Shown: one piece after another, positions 37,164-50,007 of the stretch | How the letters are laid out: every line of letters starts with the position of its first letter | Position numbering within the stretch: the first letter of the stretch is position 1 | NCBI GenBank assembly: GCA_021399435.1 | Contig: JAJTUP010000005.1 | Coordinates: 1,674,001 to 1,738,000, forward strand | Origin: Diaporthe sp. PMI_573 | Taxonomy: Eukaryota > Ascomycota > Sordariomycetes > Diaporthales > Diaporthaceae | Length of the DNA stretch: 64,000 nucleotides | Reading direction: 5' to 3' | Translations under genes and position numbers: made by a program | The notes under the pieces: model-generated | The model's input: the letters and a program-made list of their open reading frames with translations, nothing else | The model's database searches: none | What the model was told of the DNA's origin: nothing

Positions 37164-37424
37164 AGAAGCAAGGTCGAGTTCTTGGGCAAAGGAGAAGGGA
37201 TCACAACAGCAGGTCACAAGACAGCACATCATAAGCACAGGCGGGGAAAGACGGGAGAGAGGGCTCCTCTGGGCGAGGGGGTCACGTTCAATGTTGACAA
37301 CGTTGACAACGACAAGTCATGGGCACAAGGCCATCAGTTCTCCTCTTCTTCGCATCGCAAGCAAGCTCACGAGTGCAATGAAAAGATGGGGGGAAGAAGG
37401 TCCAATCAATATTTCGCAACCCCC

Positions 37425-37525
37425 TTGCAGAGCCATATGCAGCAGGCTCAAGTCCTGCGCTGGATGAAGGGCGAGCAGGGTTGCAGAGCCATATGCAGTA
37501 GACTCAAGTCCTACGCTGGATGAAG
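37425..37525. repeat. 45-bp tandem duplication
   Basis: Two 45-bp copies at 37425-37469 and 37481-37525 (56-bp period) differ at three sites only. All three are transitions of the C:G to T:A type in the second copy. Confidence 0.85.
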
Positions 37526-39471
37526 AGCCCACTCACGACGGGAGCAAACCAGTCATGGAATGTCGACACATGTAGGGAAGGGTGGGGTGAGGTGAGGTGA
37601 GCGGAGGGGCCAGAGGCCACTGAGATGTGCCAGGAGCGGGTGTGTTGTGATGTGGTGAGGGAAGCAGGAAGGAAGGGAAGCCAGGTGCGCCCTGGGGTTT
37701 AAGTATTGAAAGGGGAGCTGGTGGCTGATTTCGAATCACACAACAGACCCGTGTACCTGCGCGCTAGTGCGGCTCTGCGAGGAAGCCCCTGGGGAACCTG
37801 GCCAGCGCTAGCGGCGTTTTGACAGCTTGTGTGGGTCCACCGCCAAACCACCTTGAGAGCCAACTCGAGGCACCGCCGCCAGCTCTTGTCGTGATCCCAG
37901 GCTGCAACGCTTGTTTGCAGACTTTACATAGATATGAGTATGATATTTCGATTTTTGCGGATCTTCTGGACGTATCACCATCCTTATCGGACGTTCCGTT
38001 GCAGAAAGATCAGTGAGTTCTGTGCATGACCCTCCATCTGCCCCCTCCGTGCCCACGACCTGGACTCCACTTCAGCCCAGCCAACCACGAAGGTGAGATT
38101 TTGGCACCTTTCCTGATTTGGACTTGCTGATCTCGTTGCAGCACTGCCTTTCCTGACCCTCGCTGCTGCTGCTCAAGCCTGCCTGCTGCCCCGCTGCCTC
38201 CCTCGCTGCCTCCCTCGCTGCCTCCCTCCCAGCACGTGACGTCCTCACTCTGCTTCGTGGTCCCCACCAACCAAACATTGCTTTCCCGTTGTGATTGACT
38301 ATTGATTCTGACATCAGTCTCTGGCTCCTATCACCGAGGGCCGCAGAAGCTCGTACCTCCCTCATGCTCGTGACCCCCTCATGCTCGAGGCCCTGGCAAC
38401 ACAGTCAGCGCTGGTCCTGTGCGAGATGCCTCATGGCCTTTGATCCCTCTTTGACGCCGTCTTCGTACATTCATTACCTCGCTTTACCATCCGATGAACA
38501 GCAATCTGTTTGGTGTCGCCGGCTGCTCGCGTCTACACATTGTGTTGTAAGCTCGTAGCCCACCGTTTGCGCTTCGCTTCCAACTGACTGCCTTCCGTAC
38601 GGCTTTTTTCTTTGGCTTTGCATGGTGCCTCTCCACAAGTCTGCGCAATTGACATTTTCCTCTCCTCCTTTGCCACCGTGCCTTCGATGGATTCGACGGT
38701 TCAGACTGACTGACTGACTACGCCGCTGAAAACCAACATTGAAACCACTTACCCCAATCGCCGACCTTCCTCGACTTTGCTAACTGCCTCTCCTCACAAA
38801 CGCCCTGATGGCATCAGTAATGGCTTGGCTGTCCCTTCCGAGACCTGCGGCCATTCCAACGATTCCTTAGCTTGAGAGCTTGCACCCGACCGCCAGTGAT
38901 TGGAAAACCTGTCTCTCGCGTGGCCAAGCTGAAGTTTCTATGTGACCAAGTCAAGTGAATCCCTCCCGCGGCAGCCCTCTTTCCACTTCCAAAGCACTCT
39001 GGACCAAAGTTCCTTGCGGCTCAGCTGGCTAACATCAGCCAGCTTCTTGATAGCGGAGCGACATGTGACCGAGCCACATGCATCGGGACAATGTCGTTGT
39101 CGGTATCGAGACCTTTTCCCCTCCATCACAGCAAACGACCGATTCTGATCACCAACTGCTGTCAGTCGGCTCAGGGAAACGCGGCCTCCTTGGCTACCAT
39201 GTGGGCACAACTTCAAAACAGATACATGTCCACAAGGCGATTATATTTTGCGATGCGGACCATGGTGGATATTTAGGACAGAGTTGTCCTACTGGCATTG
39301 AAAAGCTGAATGAATTGGAACAACTACTCCCGAAACCACAGCTTCCCAAGAGAGGAGAAACGTACGGTACCTGGCAATCGAGGATGTTAAGGCTAAAGGA
39401 CGACAGATCTTGATAGCTGTATCTTTCTTCGCGATATTCGCCTCTGTAGAACGCTCCTCGCGGCGGCTGTC

Positions 39472-41459
39472 TTAACCATCTCGTTTCATCTGCCGCTCTT
39501 GTACGGCTTCGATTGCATCACCCACCAGCTTCAGAAATCTCTCCTGCTCCATGGCATACCTCGTCATCCACCAGATGTCCGATGCCTCCTTTTTCTCGCA
39601 AGTGCGGTACCAATCATCACTTGCCTCACTATGTTGGCACATCATATACGATTTCTCTCCACCCGTCAGCTTGGGATCAGAGCAGGCAAACGACCAACTC
39701 TGGGGGTCTGTAGTGAAGCTCCAGCATCTCGAGGTGTCAAACGGGAGAAACGAAGTCCCATCATCTGGCATCTGCTCTAAACCGCCATCAGCGCCAGGGT
39801 AGCAGTTTCCTAGGATCTTGTTTGCCCCGGCAACAAAATACAACTGTCCAGTCATCTTGGCCAAATTGCGGAAGCCCCTATGACATAGTCTGTCCGGCTG
39901 TATCTCAACCACAGCTCCTCTTCCTTCCTCCATGAACATTACGTGCGTGAATCCGGCACCGTGCATTCCTACCAGAACGTCCGTGTCCCGTGCAATCTCG
40001 ATCTGTTCTTGGAACGGTTTGCCTTCAAAGTCGACAATGCGGATGTCCGCCACGTGGGAGAACCTAGACTTGGCTGCATCAAAGAGGTGCCCGTCAAGCC
40101 CCATCAATATGCGAGAGTTCCTGCGGACGACGATGCTGACATTTAGTCTAGGCGGATATGGCAACAAAGAGAGGCTGGAGGCGAGAGATCGCGATGCATC
40201 TCGCTGTCGTGTACGGGGGATGCCGTAGAAATCAAAGACCCGCCGGGCAAAGACCCGCAGGACAGAGTTATCCTGTGAGTCACAGTCGATCTTGACCCAA
40301 TCGCTCCAAAGGGGATTGGCAGCACCCGCCAAAGGGATAATAATTTTGTCCGCTGGTATCCTGGCCGCAACTCCCCCAGAGCTTGGATCGCTACTCCTAC
40401 TGTTGACCCAGTCAGCTATTCTCGTGGGTCTTTTGCCCGAAGCTAGCTGGAAGAGGTCGAAATAGGGCCCGTCAGGGAATTCGTCTAGGATCACTATCTC
40501 CGTTCTTGGGAGATCCTCGGGCCTGAAAACAGCTTCTCCGCCATTATCTGGGTCGGGCGTGATACGCAGGACATCCAGGGTAGACAAGATAGCCATGATC
40601 TCGTTAAGGCAATGCCTAGGCAATCTGTCAGCAATCTATCTACCTGGCTTTGTTACTGTAGATCAGCAAGTCGCAGATGCGGTCGCAGAATGTCTCCATT
40701 TTCTACGCCTCTTGCAGTGCTGCCACAGCGATCGCCTAGGGACAAAAACAAAACTTGTCTCGGGGAGCCGAACCAAAGATTTCCGTCTACCTCCCGTTTC
40801 AATAGAATCAAAAAGCTCCTTTCTTTGTCTTGTGACGGTTGACCAGAGCCTCCGTACAGAAGGTTGGTCCTTCTCTTCAGCTGTAGGTTCATCCATTCGT
40901 GTAAAAGATATCTTGGCCCGGTAAGATACTGATAAGATTGCAGGTCCCGGAATGGAGCAGCGCCCAGAGCCTTCTCTCGGTCGGTCAGTTCTCGAATTTG
41001 GCAATCAAACGCGAATTTCTGCTGCTTCACGTCGAAGACAACGCCTTTCTGAGCTATGCAAAAAGAGTCTAACGACCCGGGGGCAAAGGAGCCAGAGTTG
41101 ACGGTGTGAAAACAAGTGAGGTCGGATGTCGAGCTCTTGGAACAATATCCGGCTCGGCGGTCTCGGAAGTCCTCGAGGAACTTTGTGCTGAACCTGTCTT
41201 TACAAAACTGAGACTGTGGCACCGAAATCCAAGATGAGCTCGTGATATTGTACTCAGGCGGGAGCGGAAGAGCCGTCCCGGCTGCTCGGTCGCCATCTTG
41301 TTCCGTGATGTCCTCGGCCGAGGCAGCTTGCTTCTCCTCGACGGTCGGTAATGGTTCCGGGTTCCATGTGGGAAGAGACTGCAAGCTGAAGAAAAGTAGC
41401 AGTACGAGTCCTGAAAGAACAAGTGCGTGCTTTCGGCCAGGTGCAAAGAAGACAGCCAT
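39472..41459 (-). CDS. GT61 family glycosyltransferase, type II membrane protein
   Basis: Two exons, 41459-40774 and 40615-39472, give 609 aa across a 158-nt intron. A short basic N-terminus and one membrane segment (HALVLSGLVLLLFFSLQ, about 11-27) suggest a type II Golgi or ER protein. The luminal part includes the fungal GT61 pattern: GNLW|HCLNEIMAILSTLDVLR at the splice site, then VSIVVRRNSRILMG. The hallmark VLVGMHGAGFTHVMF follows at about 443-456, then the acidic EGRGAVVEIQP strand. Several paired cysteines are present. The family transfers sugars such as xylose or GlcNAc to glycans or proteins; the acceptor here is unknown. The donor GTTCGG is weak, but joining LW to H restores the expected family sequence and frame. 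The C-terminus is Trp/Cys-rich (DDWYRTCEKKEASDIWWM). Confidence 0.85.
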
Positions 41460-43124
41460 TTCGGTGCCGACGGAGTGTCAAACTCCCTTGTACGTGCATG
41501 CGGCGAGCTGCCAGATTGAAGCAGCATGGGAAGAGGACACTTGGGCAGACGCTGACTCGCTGACCGGTTCCATACATTACTGCCGAATTCGTTCATCTCG
41601 AAGACTATGCACTGTGGACCAGGGACTGAGAAACTCAATCAACCGCAGCTGAATCAGTCGCATTCTGGGGCCCCCAAAGATGCGGGCAAGACCGGCTTAG
41701 CTGATACGGGGAGACCGAAAAGCAACGGAGACTGAAATTCTCAGTCTCACAACGTGAGACTGCCGACATTCATTCAATCGAACGAGATGCCAATACACTT
41801 TTACGCCGTCGGCGCTTTTCACGTGGCCAATGATGAGACGGCAGATATTGTAGAGTCCAAGTTGAGGATATGCATCGTCTTCCAAGCGGAAGTCCGGAGC
41901 TGGCAGAGTGCACGCCAGCCGCAAGGTACCTAGGTAGCTAGGGACTCAGCATACCTACCTAGGTTAGATAGGCCGGGGACCTTGGAGCATGTCCGCAGTG
42001 CAATATCACCAATGAAGGTAGTCCAAACAATGTACAGGCCGAGCAGGATTCCTCGTCCCAGGACAATCAGCATTAATGAATCGCTTTGTGGACAAAACAA
42101 TCCGATAGGTACGATGGGCTGGCCGGAGTTTCATTGAGCAGGTCTGCCGTTCCGGCAAGATCTCCTCGCTTTACATGGGTCGCATTGATGGTCGGCTCAC
42201 CATTGATATCAGCAGCTGGCAGCTGGTCATGAGTATGGATCACACGCATTCGAGCAGACAGATCGGCACTCGAATTGGGCGCACTGGGCTGGCTTACCAT
42301 GCATACAAGTGTGGCCCGATACTACTACTTTGGGGGGGCTTTCCACACAGCGAGCACTCTATTTTCGGTCCCCAAATCACTGGCCGCCGAATTTTGGTCA
42401 AGATTTGGTCAGTCCGTAAAGTGGTCACCCACATGATGTAACATTGATGAAGGCATAAGACGGCGAGCTATTCGCTCTCATATTGTACTGGTTCTGTGTG
42501 TCAGCGAATTGCGGACTGTCTATGCCGCGTTCTTGAAGGGGATGCTGGACGAACGGGTTGGGGAGTGGTGTTGCTATAGGTTACCTTTACTGAGCACAAC
42601 ACATCGTATCAACTCCTGACCTCAAAGGCGTGGTCGTTTCGCATTGCTGGACGTAGTATGTCAATCGCACTGCGCTCACCAACCGCTACTGAATTCTTGC
42701 TAGCGAAAGTAGCAATTGCCAAACTTGTAGCCAAGCTGTTCCCTTACTTGAGTCAGCAACCGGATGCTTACACTTACAATATTCGGCTTTTGTACATGCA
42801 TATGCTGCCTGAAATCGGCTCATAACCGGGTGATGTCCTGCTGGTCAACATGCGGAGGGAAAGATTGTTTAGCCAATTGGGTCAATTGCAGCTTGAGCAG
42901 GCCATTAGGCGGGCTGTCCCAAGCCAATCAAATGCACATTGGGAGGGTTCCACTCAATGTGCTTCTTTCCCTGGAAAGTCATATTAAAGCATTTAAACAT
43001 GCCGAGCTGTCTCCTAGCTGGGCTTTTACAACAGGTTGCTCTGTGGCACACGAACCTGTTTCCATCCTTAAAACTTCAACTGAGCCCACGGCTTAACGAC
43101 CCAAGTACAGTCCACGACAACACG
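41460..43124. other. divergent upstream region of GT61 and MFS genes
   Basis: About 1.7 kb between opposite start codons. Two ACCTAGGT-centred palindromic sequences lie at 41924-41940 and 41952-41964. Frames are short and without domains. Promoters of both neighbours should be here. Confidence 0.5.
41924..41964. repeat. pair of ACCTAGGT palindromic motifs
   Basis: GGTACCTAGGTAGC (about 41925-41938) and CTACCTAGGTTAG (about 41955-41967) lie within 45 bp upstream of GT61 and contain the same core as 3463, 37085 and 62750. Confidence 0.75.
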
Positions 43125-44831
43125 ATGCCTTGGTCACTGCAAGACCTCTGTTTCGCGCCTTCAGAGACGATGAATGACGAGTCCAGGAACAAGGAGGTCC
43201 ACGGATTCGTCGACCAAAGCGAAAGCAAGAACGACAGCGACACCCAGACTCATAGTGAAGGAGGACATGATGTCTATCACTTCCCCGAGGGAGGGTTCCG
43301 AGCCTGGCTGGTGGTCTCAGGGTCAGCTGCCAGCATGTTCTGCACGTTTGGCTATCTCACCGGCTTCGGGTATGTGAAGAGCGTCTGGCTTGAAATTCAA
43401 CTCGCCGTGCTGAAAATATACGACAGGATCTACCAGCAATGGTATGCGGAGAACCAACTCAAGTCTTACACCCAGTCAGATATCTCATGGATTGGATCGG
43501 TCCAGATTTTCCTAACCTTTGCTGGAGGCTTGGTAGGGGGGCCGGTACTAGACCGCTACGGCATCGTGGTAAGCTGTATCCGATCCCGTGCTTGCGAGTT
43601 TTGCCTGCTGAAGAGCATGCGCTGATAAATAGCTACCGGTCAGGCCATGCTTCCGGTCTCCGTGATTTACGTGATTTCTCTCGTCTTGACAAGCTTCTGC
43701 AAGGAATACTACCAATTCTTCCTTGCTCAAGCCATACTAGCGGGTATCTGTCTCGGCTTCCTCTTTTCCAATTCACTGGCCATCATTGGGCACTACTTTG
43801 ATAAGCGTTATGGCCTTGCTTCTGGAATCGTTATGGCTGGCGCTGCTGTTGGTGGAGTGATATTTCCCATTGCGCTCAACAGGCTGCTGAACGAAGTCGG
43901 CCTCAGCTTCGGATGGTCCGTTCGAATATGTGCTTTGATAGCCCTGGTGCTTCTGGCTTGTGCGTTTACCCTCGGTTTCAATGCTTTCTGCACCCAGCTG
44001 ACCATGCGCAGATGCAAACTTGACCATGAGGCCTCGCCTCCCTCCGACGAAACAAACCATGGACCTCTCCTTGATGAGACGACCAGTTTATATTCTCGTG
44101 GCCATAGGTGGCTGGTTGCTCAATTGGGGCTTGTACATCCCTCTGTTCTACCTGCCCCCCTTCGCAATCACGGCTGGCCTAAGTGCAAAGCTTGCGCCGC
44201 ACACCGTGGCCATCTTCAACGCTGTGTCAATTTTCGGCCGTGTCTTTGCAGGAGCACTGGCCGATAGGATGGGATGTGTGAGTAGTTTTCAGTGCTGATC
44301 TGATGTTATGAGTGTCTCTTTCCCCCTCCGAGTCGTGGCTTTCCAAAAGGCCTCCGGTACCAAATACCTTGGCCACGAGACTCAAAAATGCGTTTGTCTA
44401 CTCCACCCTCAATTTTGACTCAACTGTACTAACTTATGATGACGCAGTTCAACGTAGTGATAACTAATGGCTTGCTTTGCGCTGCTTCCCTGTTCGTCTG
44501 GGCAGCCACGCAAACGGCATCTGGCGTCATTGTGGTCACCATTGTTCAAGGTCTTTTCATCGGTAGTATTGTGTCCTTGCAAGCCGCTATCATTACAATC
44601 GTCACCCCTGATCCAAAAAACTTGGGCTCCATGATTGGATTTACCATGGCCATCTGGGCTTGTGGCGGATTGACCGGGCCCCCTATAGCCGGAGCCATCC
44701 TGAATGGTCACGACGGCCCTGGCAGCTATAGTGATCCCGGATATTTCGGTGGCGCATCTTTAATCGCTGGGTCTGCATTCTTCCTCGCTGCCCGTTTGAT
44801 CATGGAGAAGAAACTGCTCGCCAAAGTTTAG
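43125..44831 (+). CDS. MFS transporter, monocarboxylate (MCT) type
   Basis: Five exons: 43125-43369, 43427-43568, 43644-43959, 44012-44277 and 44448-44831 (450 aa). Introns are 57, 75, 52 and 170 nt; a TACTAAC branch site lies at about 44428 before the last acceptor. After a hydrophilic cytosolic head, FPEGGFRAWLVVSGSAASMF starts helix 1, as in fungal MCT-like transporters. Helices continue through FGIYQQWY, the loop GGPVLDRYGIV, SNSLAIIGHYFDKRYGLASGI (typical between helices 4 and 5), NLTMRPRLPP before the central loop, and LADRMGCFNV between helices 8 and 9. About twelve membrane segments fit. Such proteins move monocarboxylates, nicotinate-like acids or metabolites with protons across the plasma membrane. 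The usual Arg after DRxG is absent in both halves (I and C). The apparent frameshift between exons 3 and 4 is explained by the 52-nt intron. The start could alternatively be 43170. Confidence 0.85.
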
Positions 44832-46236
44832 AGAAGCCTTCTCTTAAAAAGACACGGACTGTCATTGTGTCTATTGAGATTTTTTGAAGCCTACGAGCAC
44901 CATTTGGATTGACTTGGGTGCATGGATAGGTGACGCAGTCTAGGATTAATGGTTGGAAAGTGTGGTCTGAGGGCATGGTAGAGATCGTGGCGATAGAATA
45001 CGGAGACCGTCTGCTGGAACAAGGAGTTAGGAAGTACCCGACATCCCTTAAACTTGTAGAGAATGCTTGTGCCACGCGTGACTTATGGGCGTTGACTGAG
45101 ACACGCAGTCAAAGCACAGCATTTCCAAGATACAAAATCATAGAGCCACAGAAGATAGAATTGGTCTGTTGTATTATGCTGCTTCTGCCTCCTTGTTTCA
45201 GATGTGATCATGGTCCTTCTTTAACTTTTTGCCTTGAAGCCTTTGCCGGCCTTTGGCTCGTGAATTTGGTTGTTGAGTAGTGTAAATGGATACGCATAGA
45301 CACCAGTGGCCACCAGCACATCACATCATTACTCATGGTCTGCCTGGTTGGGAAGTATTAGTGCCGAGACGAGAGTTCAGGGTCGCATCAATGGATTTCG
45401 ATGGCTATGCTATTGCAGTGTAAGAGGTAATCCCAGCAAATGTCTCTCACATATTATGACCGATTTGGCATGGATGTGCCCAATAGTTACTGTATTGCGT
45501 ACCTGGACTAGCCGGTGGTTCCCAAGCTTTATGCAGCTGGGGTCGTCAGATACCAGACCGGGCTTCTCTGTTCAATGTTGATGCAGCACATGAATGATGT
45601 CGTGACTCACAACCTGCTGCTGCGTCCTGGCTGTACCGTTCCACATAGTAAGCATTACATGTGGGTCTCGGAGAAAGACAACTTCGTATCTTCAGCTCTC
45701 GAAGTCTTTACAGACAACGGACCGCAATAGTTGGTGTAGCCCAGATACTAGCGTTGCTTTTCCTCAGGGAAGCCCGGCCCGCATTCCGTGAGGTGCCTGG
45801 TCCGTTTCAGCGCCTCTCCCGAGTTCCGACAGGGTCTCCAACCATTGTGCTGACCCATGCACGAGAATTGCTCGGTCAGGGGGCAATGTTTTCGTGCTCC
45901 TTTTTCTGTGCAGAACTGCAATCTCGCTGGTTTGAACCAGAACGGGCTCAGGGGCACAGGGGACACGAAGTGCTAAGATGCAGCCGGGAATATTATTACG
46001 CCCGACTCCCAAGAAGAGGTGACTGGTTTAGGTCGGACAAGCTTGCCGCATCTTAAACATGCATGAGTAAGCTATCACCAGACTATCAACCGGTTTTTAG
46101 CGCGAGATGCTGAACTGCCTTGGGTGCCACGTGCACTTAATCTAAGTGATTTACATCGAAAGCAAGCCATCTGTGTTACCCACCAATCGATTTATAAGAC
46201 TCAGCAAAGGATTATTAAGACCGTTGGTGCGACGCA

Positions 46237-46851
46237 TCACTTGAGATTACCACCCTGCCCGCTTCGTGTCACTACATAAGGATATGACCTCCTCACTAGT
46301 TCCTCGTTTTCGTGTCTCACCAACAGGCACGATCGTACATCTGCAGACGTCAACTCACCCCAGCGTCTCTGCAGTATACGTGTCTGGGTGCACAACAAGA
46401 CTCTGGGGGTGTCGTAGAAGTCTCGTCCTGATTCCGCAGGGGTCGTGATACTGCGGCGCAATGCTAGATACAACGAATGAGATTGCGGTGCTGGGCAAGA
46501 ATGGCGACTAATTAAAACCCTGGCCGGTAAATTCGAGGGTGGCGATGTTCTCACACAATTGTCCATGCGTATGGATGCCTTTGGTTTGAAGACCTCGTTG
46601 GAACTCGTCTCATCGGCCTCGCTCACGATGAGAAGATTCGAGGCGTTTTGCGTTGTCCAATATCCACACACGCGGTGCGAATATGTACCAAGACTACCAG
46701 TAGCAAATTCAATGCTCGCTGAAGGATGCTGGCAAGGAATATGACTACTGGTCATCGTCCAGTCTGCCAACGGGGCATTGGAGCTGGACGCGGACGCCGG
46801 AAAGGAAGTCAATGGCGACATTAGAAGCCGCGGGCCGTCTCCAAGAGACAT
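46237..46851 (-). CDS. uncharacterised open frame, doubtful
   Basis: The minus-strand frame stays open for about 230 codons; the first plausible ATG is at 46851 (204 aa). The predicted protein is Ser/Arg-rich without a signal peptide, membrane segment or motif I recognise. It is kept because an open frame of this length is unusual in this otherwise empty region. No splice partners or core promoter are evident. Confidence 0.2.
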   Translation of the reverse strand: MSLGDGPRLLMSPLTSFPASASSSNAPLADWTMTSSHIPCQHPSASIEFATGSLGTYSHRVCGYWTTQNASNLLIVSEADETSSNEVFKPKASIRMDNCVRTSPPSNLPARVLISRHSCPAPQSHSLYLALRRSITTPAESGRDFYDTPRVLLCTQTRILQRRWGELTSADVRSCLLVRHENEELVRRSYPYVVTRSGQGGNLK

Positions 46852-48424
46852 TGCAATCTTACCCAAACCAAGAATCCTATGGGCTCCAGAATCCTTTACG
46901 CCCCGCCTTGCGCCCCATGCAGAGTCCAACCATGAGACCGCCCTACATTATGCCTTGAGCTTCCCAGAATCAGCGCTTATTGTGGAGACAAGATAGTGAC
47001 CTTTTACGGGCGCGCATGAGCTGTGGCCCCTGCCAAAGAATTCAGCCCAAGGACACAGAGTTCATCCACGCTTGGTTTGGGAGAGCTTTTCTATTTTGAG
47101 ATGTAGCAAGAACATTACACGTGGGGAGCAAGGGCTTATCCCTGTATGCCTTTACGGTAAAGTATACGGGGTGTGGGTGGATCCCACAAATGGGACAACG
47201 GGATGTGCGGGATGCTACCTCGCTTGTCCATCGAGCCGCCGGTGAGAACCGGAACAGTCCGATTCGTTTCGTCACTTCTCAATTTTCAAGTTGTTTTTGC
47301 GCCAGCGGCAAAGGTGCACACACCATTGCCCACGGTATTGCCTTGAATTCGTGATCAGCCAGCCGTCCACTTACCTGGCTGCCTGGCCGGTCCCTCTTCC
47401 TGTGCGGCACGCTTGTGTGCACTCATGCACACACGGGCATGGGTATGAATCCATCACAGGGCCCGAGTGTTGGTGCGTCTACAATATGATCGAAAGTTCC
47501 GATTCCCATCAGACCCACTGTGCATGTGTGCGGGGTGAGTACCCATCAATACAGAGGCCGTCTCACCACTGACACAGTCGTCATTCAGAAATTCGAGACT
47601 GTCTCGCGTTTCTGAGTCGCGTATGATGTGAAGTTACGGCCAACAAAGGCGACCGGCACGGAGGCGAAGTAAGGACACTGGTAGCCTGCCAGGTGTGCCG
47701 ACACCGCTGTGTTCTAGTGTAGATGGTTGGGCCTAGTATTATGGCCCACCAAGTCTTGCTGGACAAGCCAGGATGTCAGCCTCGAGATGTTTATATTACC
47801 GTGTCAAGCACATCAAAGGAGAGGAGGCCACGGCCTACAAGGGTCTCGTGCCAACGAAACACGAAGCCAAGACTGCAACCCCAGTCCTCCAGCCCATGGG
47901 AGGGCTCGTGCTAAGCCTTATGTAAATGAGTGGCAACAATATGGACTCACCGACTGCATTCCTGGGGCTCAGCGGCTTCGAGGATCTGGTGCTTCGCCAG
48001 CATCCGAATCCCATTTCCCGGGGGACTGTGGCTGCAGTGTTGTTGGGCACGCATACAGCTGGCCGGTGATAGACCGCCCTTGCACATCAGTGATTGGCCA
48101 GCTGCACGTCTTACCCACGCAGAGACGTCAGGTCATGGCTCAAAACGGACGTCCTGGCCGCTGGCGCATTCACCTAGGCTGTTGTAGGCATCTGTGTGGG
48201 GAGGAGCCCCTATGCACTTCGTGAGACGTGTACAGGTAATCACATTCACATGCACATGCACATGCAGCGGAGTGCGTCGTCAACTTCCTGGAGATCGCAT
48301 CGCGTGGTTATTTGTCCATAACTTCGCCAAGTGTCTGCAGGTCGGGTCCGAAGCGGTCAAATCCGGGCTAATGCGGCCTCCGTACTTGGGAATTACGCTG
48401 GGAATTAATTGCTAAGTGGAATTC

Positions 48425-48724
48425 TTACTGCTGTACTTGGTACTTCTGACGCCAAATCCTTCCCTGACGATCGGGCCAGTTCCAAGGATTCGGGATCTTA
48501 TATCCCTGGCACCGACTAGTTCCAGGATAAGCCAGATCTGACTGCGTCCAGGTGGTCAGTTTATCGACGGGCGGATCGCGTTGACAGACCCGCACCAGCC
48601 GGTTCCCGGCAGCAATCAACTGTTCGGCATCATTTTGTATGTCATTCAGATACGATCTCTTCCGGCGACTGACATGTCCCCGTAGGTGGGATGAAACGGT
48701 AACATCGGCTCGAACGCGCATCAT
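48425..48724 (-). CDS. uncharacterised small open frame, doubtful
   Basis: An ATG at 48724 opens 99 codons to a TAA. The C-terminal half (NDAEQLIAAGNRLVRVCQRD and later WNWPDRQGRIWRQKYQ) has a protein-like composition with an amphipathic helix and Trp/Arg/Gln-rich end. It has no signal peptide. It may be the last exon of a longer or decayed gene. Family unknown. Confidence 0.22.
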   Translation of the reverse strand: MMRVRADVTVSSHLRGHVSRRKRSYLNDIQNDAEQLIAAGNRLVRVCQRDPPVDKLTTWTQSDLAYPGTSRCQGYKIPNPWNWPDRQGRIWRQKYQVQQ

Positions 48725-50001
48725 AGTGTACACCAAAATCACCCATCCTGTGCTTGAATGGGACCCACCGAACTAAAACGCAGCCAGATACACCGTGACC
48801 TACTTGTGCCTTGACTGCTTGCGAATTAAGCGCCATCGAGTTCCGGATCTTTGACGGCTCGGATCGCGCTATTGGCAGTGGACGTGGTTCCCAGACCTCT
48901 ACTTGCAATTATCGTCTGCCTCGTGTGTGAACATCGGGGTGGCGTGAGCGATTGCCCTGTGGCTAGCCAGCGGGACCAGATCAAACTCTATTCGGCCTAT
49001 CGAGAATCTCCATACTTCCCGCGCTCATGCGGGTTCTCCGAGCCGCCCGGAAAATGAGACCTCCATGAAGCTCGGTCTGGACGAAGCTAGTATGTTACAG
49101 CCAGGCTGTTTTAAGCTTGACTCCTCGAGGCTGTCTTACTCATATGTCATCAATTGCCAAGTGCTTTGAATAGCACTTCACTACTTCTGCCTAACAGCTT
49201 GGCAATGGGCATCCCACGGATGAAGCTGAAAAGAATCAACATAGCTCGAGGGTTAAGGGCTCATACCCCTGGTCTGATCCTCGTTGGGCCTTCTCCTACT
49301 CAGCCAAATGGACAGGCCATGCGGCCGAACAGCCGCATTATTCTCGCTCCTACGCCCTGTGAAGCTCGTATTCGGCAGTATTAATTGGACAGGTAAGTCT
49401 GGTTCGCTGCTGAAGCGCCCATGAATCTATCCGCAAGGCAAGTAAAATGTACGGGTTTTCCATGTCACTCTCGCAATGAACCGTTCATGTTGCTCCTGTG
49501 AAGCCTGGACGTAGATACCTTCTGATACATCTATCCCTATTGTCCTCGCATTCGGAAATTGCTTTTTCGATAGCACTTTACTCTCGCACCTACTTCAAGT
49601 GGAGGTGTGTGACTCCGAGATAGTCACGACAGCGGTGAGTGCACCTCAAAGGCCCTGCCTCCTGACATACCGCACCTGGGCCAGTTACATGACGCCCAGG
49701 GAGTCTTTGTCAACGAAGATAACTGGCTTGCATGTACTGTCGCATTTTGGAGATGCTTGCTGACGGCAGGGAAGCACAAAAAATCTCATTTCACGACCTC
49801 GCGGTCCTGTGAGAGAGGTTCAGGTCTGCCTAGACCACAATTGATCACACCCATTTCCTTTCGTGTAATCTTAGCCTCTCGACCATTGAGACCTAATCCG
49901 GAAAACATTGGATGGGTCTTCGTAGGGCTTGGATCCCTCAAACGACCGCAGATGTGTGAGGGCCTGGTTCAGGTCAGGCGAACGGTATCGTGAGCTTGGA
50001 G

Positions 50002-50007
50002 TATAAA
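50002..50007 (+). promoter_or_regulatory. TATA box of the laccase gene
   Basis: TATAAA lies 144 bp before the ATG at 50151, followed by a C/T-rich leader, a usual arrangement for strongly induced fungal secreted enzymes. Confidence 0.5.

Larger units (their letters stand above)
35591..39471. other. long gene-poor region with low-complexity tracts
   Basis: About 3.9 kb without a supportable gene. Frames at 35883-36176 (minus, 97 codons from an ATG) and 36585-36983 (minus) have no recognisable domain. A CAA/CAG/CGG tract lies at 37123-37163 and a 45-bp tandem duplication at 37425-37525. The stretch 38060-38780 is C/T-rich and looks like a fungal promoter or leader but leads to no long frame. 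A non-coding transcript is possible. Confidence 0.45.

Noticed and set aside
43960..44060. Apparent frameshift in the MFS transporter
   Set aside because: A 52-nt intron (43960-44011) with donor GTGCGT, branch CTGAC and acceptor GCAG restores the frame and the NLTMRPRLPP segment.
47727..48224. Open frame of 165 codons on the plus strand
   Set aside because: Composition is unlike a protein, no domain, and the frame has no ATG at its start.
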